From contig NZ_BLZR01000001.1 in the NCBI RefSeq assembly GCF_014193895.1, positions 4,960,001-5,024,000 on the forward strand: a stretch of 64,000 nt of DNA, given 5' to 3'. Within the stretch, counting starts at the first letter, position 1, and every line of letters begins with the position of its first letter. Under the pieces are notes generated by a model. The model worked only from the letters and a program-made list of their open reading frames with translations. It searched no databases and was not told the DNA's origin. Below, in pieces: positions 62,139 through 64,000 of this stretch. This DNA is from Clostridium fungisolvens. GTDB taxonomy: Bacteria; Bacillota; Clostridia; Clostridiales; Clostridiaceae. The position numbers and the translations under genes are program-made.

Positions 62139-62825
62139 GTGAAAAAAATTATATCTATAACTTTACTAATTGTAATGATTTTTTCTATTAGCGTTAGTGC
62201 ATTTGAGCAAAACATGAAAAAGTTTGAAGTACCACCACTAAAATATGATTATAAGGCACTTGAACCATATATAGATGAGCAGACTATGAGATTACATCAT
62301 GATAAACATCATCAGGCTTATGTAGATAATCTTAATAAGGCACTAGATAAGTATCCAGAGTTATATGGCAAGTCTTTAGAGGAATTATTGTCTTCTATTG
62401 ATACCTTACCAAGTGATATTAGAGCTAGTGTAAAAAATAATGGTGGAGGTCATTATAATCATACGTTTTTTTGGGATATAATGGCTCCTAATAAAGGTGG
62501 TAATCCAAAAGGAAATGTAATGAAAGCAATAGACAGAGATTTTGGTTCCTTTATTAACTTTAAGAAGGAATTTAAGCAAGCTGCCCTGGATAGGTTTGGT
62601 TCAGGATGGGCATGGTTATTGAAGGACAATAATGGAAAGTTGTCTATAGTTTCTACTCCAAATCAAGATACGCCAATACCTTTAGGGCTTAAGCCAATTA
62701 TAGCTTTAGACGTATGGGAACATGCTTATTACTTAAAATATCAAAATAAAAGAGCAGATTATATAGATGCTTGGTGGAATGTAGTTAACTGGGATAAAGC
62801 TGAACAATTATATAATCAAAGTTGA
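62139..62825 (+). CDS. Exported Fe/Mn superoxide dismutase
   Basis: This 228-residue protein from GTG 62139 has a signal peptide (ISITLLIVMIFSISVSA, cleavage near residue 21) or uncleaved anchor. A complete SOD follows: metal ligands H53 (TMRLHHDKHH), H108 (GGGHYNHTFFW), D191 and H195 (DVWEHAYYLKYQ). It dismutates superoxide outside the membrane. Most bacterial Fe/Mn SODs are cytoplasmic; export is seen in some Bacillus and clostridial species. Its leader carries family B copy 5 and an RBS-sequestering hairpin. Confidence 0.93.
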   Translation: MKKIISITLLIVMIFSISVSAFEQNMKKFEVPPLKYDYKALEPYIDEQTMRLHHDKHHQAYVDNLNKALDKYPELYGKSLEELLSSIDTLPSDIRASVKNNGGGHYNHTFFWDIMAPNKGGNPKGNVMKAIDRDFGSFINFKKEFKQAALDRFGSGWAWLLKDNNGKLSIVSTPNQDTPIPLGLKPIIALDVWEHAYYLKYQNKRADYIDAWWNVVNWDKAEQLYNQS

Positions 62826-62850
62826 AAATTAAATTATCTATTGGTGAAAA

Positions 62851-62906
62851 CAAACATAGCTGTATCAATATAAATAATCTTATATCGATACAGCTATGTT
62901 TTTACT
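62851..62906. terminator. Bidirectional terminator
   Basis: AAACATAGCTGTATC pairs with GATACAGCTATGTTTTT, between convergent SOD and folA genes. Confidence 0.9.
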
Positions 62907-62917
62907 AGTAGAATAGC

Positions 62918-63415
62918 CTAGCGTATCTTTCTTATTAAAGAAATAAATTCGTAAGGTATTGTATTTCTTTCATCCTCAACACCGATTTCTTGTTCTATAA
63001 TGTCCCAGTCAGAATAATCTATTTTTGGAAAAGTGGTATCTCCATCGAAGTGTTTTTTTACTCTTGTTATATAGAGTTTACTTGTGTAAGGAAGAAGTTG
63101 CGAATATATTTCTCCTCCACCAATTATGAAAACCTCATCCTCAATGTTAGAGAATCTAGTAATAATTTCATCAAGTGAATTAACCACTTCTACATTTTCG
63201 TCTTCAATAAAGAAGTTTTTATCTTTTGTTATAATAACATGATATCTATTTGGGAGAACACCTGGAAGCGATTGGAAAGTCTTTCGTCCTAAAATAACTG
63301 TATGTCCAGAGGTTATTTTTTTAAATCTTTTAAGATCTGCGGGAAGATGCCAGATTAGGTCGTTGTTATTTCCTATTACTCCATTTTCTGATATAGCTGC
63401 TATTATAGAAAGCAT
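62918..63415 (-). CDS. folA: Dihydrofolate reductase
   Basis: This 165-residue enzyme has LSIIAAISENGVIGNNNDLIWHLPADLKRF at the N-terminus (substrate Asp equivalent in the WHLPADL region), GRKTFQSLP and FIIGGGEIYSQLL (NADPH loop). It regenerates tetrahydrofolate from the dihydrofolate made by ThyA. Its ATG overlaps the thyA stop in TAATG; the RBS GGAGGTGG lies in thyA's end, so the two are translationally coupled. Confidence 0.97.
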   Translation of the reverse strand: MLSIIAAISENGVIGNNNDLIWHLPADLKRFKKITSGHTVILGRKTFQSLPGVLPNRYHVIITKDKNFFIEDENVEVVNSLDEIITRFSNIEDEVFIIGGGEIYSQLLPYTSKLYITRVKKHFDGDTTFPKIDYSDWDIIEQEIGVEDERNTIPYEFISLIRKIR

Positions 63416-64000
63416 TAAATTGCCACCTCCATGTTTATTTTTGAATGATGTTTATAATCTATTAATTTAATGTCATCTGCTGTGAAATCATAAAAGTTAT
63501 TAATTTCAGGATTTATCCAAAGTTTAGGTGCATCATAAGAACAATCTTTTCTCAAAAGCTGTTCTTTTAATCCATTAACGTGATTTTCATATATGTGAGC
63601 GTTATTTATAACATGTGTGAATAAACCAGGTTTTAGATTTGTAACTTGAGCTATAAGGTGTACCAATACAGCATATTGACTGGAGTTAAAAGGAACTCCA
63701 AGTCCCATATCTCCACTCCTTTGTACTAGCATGCAGTTAAGTCTCCCATCAGTAACATCCCACATGGTTAAGAAACAGCATGGATGAAGCGGTCCACCAT
63801 TTAAATATGGAATTTGCCATAAATTTATCATCATTCTCCTATCTTGAGGATTGGTTTTTAAGGTTTCGATAAGATTATCTATCTGATCAAATTTTTTTAC
63901 AATCCAACCATATGAAGTACCGATAGTTCCGTCATCCATCATCCATTCATCCCATATATGAACATTTTCTTCTTGAAGCTTTCTTACATCATTAGATCCA
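63415..64000 (-). CDS. thyA: Thymidylate synthase, cut by the window edge
   Basis: The frame is open beyond an internal ATG at 63942 to the window end, where SNDVRKLQEENVHIWDEW is readable, as in ThyA. About 195 C-terminal residues are present. The catalytic Cys is in LHPCCFLTMWDV, followed by RSGDMGLGVPFNSSQYAVL (dUMP/folate loop). It methylates dUMP with methylene-tetrahydrofolate, producing dihydrofolate for FolA next to it. The N-terminal quarter lies outside. Confidence 0.97.
   Translation of the reverse strand, partial: GSNDVRKLQEENVHIWDEWMMDDGTIGTSYGWIVKKFDQIDNLIETLKTNPQDRRMMINLWQIPYLNGGPLHPCCFLTMWDVTDGRLNCMLVQRSGDMGLGVPFNSSQYAVLVHLIAQVTNLKPGLFTHVINNAHIYENHVNGLKEQLLRKDCSYDAPKLWINPEINNFYDFTADDIKLIDYKHHSKINMEVAI

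Overview
The window is AT-rich DNA with Gram-positive style ribosome binding sites (AGGAGG and GGGGGA types), many TTG/GTG starts and strong intrinsic terminators. Gene content and codon use point to Clostridium sensu stricto or a close relative. The species cannot be fixed from this sequence. No rRNA, CRISPR array, cas gene, prophage or intact insertion sequence is visible. The ends are cut: the left edge carries the last codons of an Nramp-type metal transporter, and the right edge cuts thymidylate synthase.

Layout. 1-2.9 kb: Nramp tail, tRNA-Arg(ACG), a decayed gene, a MerR regulator, a small membrane protein and a cation-diffusion-facilitator exporter. 2.9-8.2 kb: secreted GH16 glucanase, polysaccharide deacetylase, a GT39 glycosyltransferase with a Gly/Asn/Gln-rich insert. 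8.4-13.6 kb: FAD-Rieske oxidoreductase, metallo-beta-lactamase fold protein, glyoxalase, bacteriohemerythrin, fluoride channel, DUF1292 protein and a His-rich small protein. 14-15 kb: a Card1/Can2-like CARF nuclease with no CRISPR system nearby. 15.2-20.5 kb: phosphatidylserine decarboxylase, then a TetR regulator and a YhgE/Pip membrane protein sharing an operator. 20.6-30.5 kb: tRNA-Arg(CCT) and a sugar locus (SGNH esterase, GH1, ROK kinase, ABC importer, GH113-type enzyme, GntR/UTRA repressor) that looks built for acetylated beta-manno-oligosaccharides. 30.8-40 kb: low-complexity protein, TetR/MFS efflux pair, NAGPA protein, CNNM/HlyC-CorC protein, tadA, a cysteine-desulfurase-like protein lacking the usual cysteine, an unknown gene and a candidate small RNA. 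40-48.3 kb: an Sll1717-like P-loop ATPase, a polar amino acid ABC importer and galKET. 48.3-55.6 kb: secreted M4 protease, a COG0523 GTPase/permease metal operon, and lgt. 55.7-64 kb: tRNA-Ser(GGA), SRP RNA, a TetR-regulated HlyD/ABC exporter, DedA, an XRE-TPR regulator, an exported superoxide dismutase, and folA-thyA.

How parts connect. The GntR site in front of the repressor gene recurs in front of the esterase and, partly, the importer, tying the sugar locus into one regulon. Two TetR regulators have matching palindromes in front of themselves and of the transporter they probably control. TadA is expected to deaminate the tRNA-Arg(ACG) encoded at the left end.

The strongest unexplained structure is two families of dispersed intergenic elements. 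Family B has five copies, all on the plus strand: a conserved hairpin with a compensatory base change, followed in four copies by an intrinsic terminator. Four copies lie directly upstream of genes (ROK kinase, GH113, NAGPA, superoxide dismutase). Family A has five copies of an approximately 95-nt element; the best-preserved copies show a long terminal palindrome (CCACTTCG...CGAAGTGG), one with its centre deleted. Neither matches a riboswitch class I can name.
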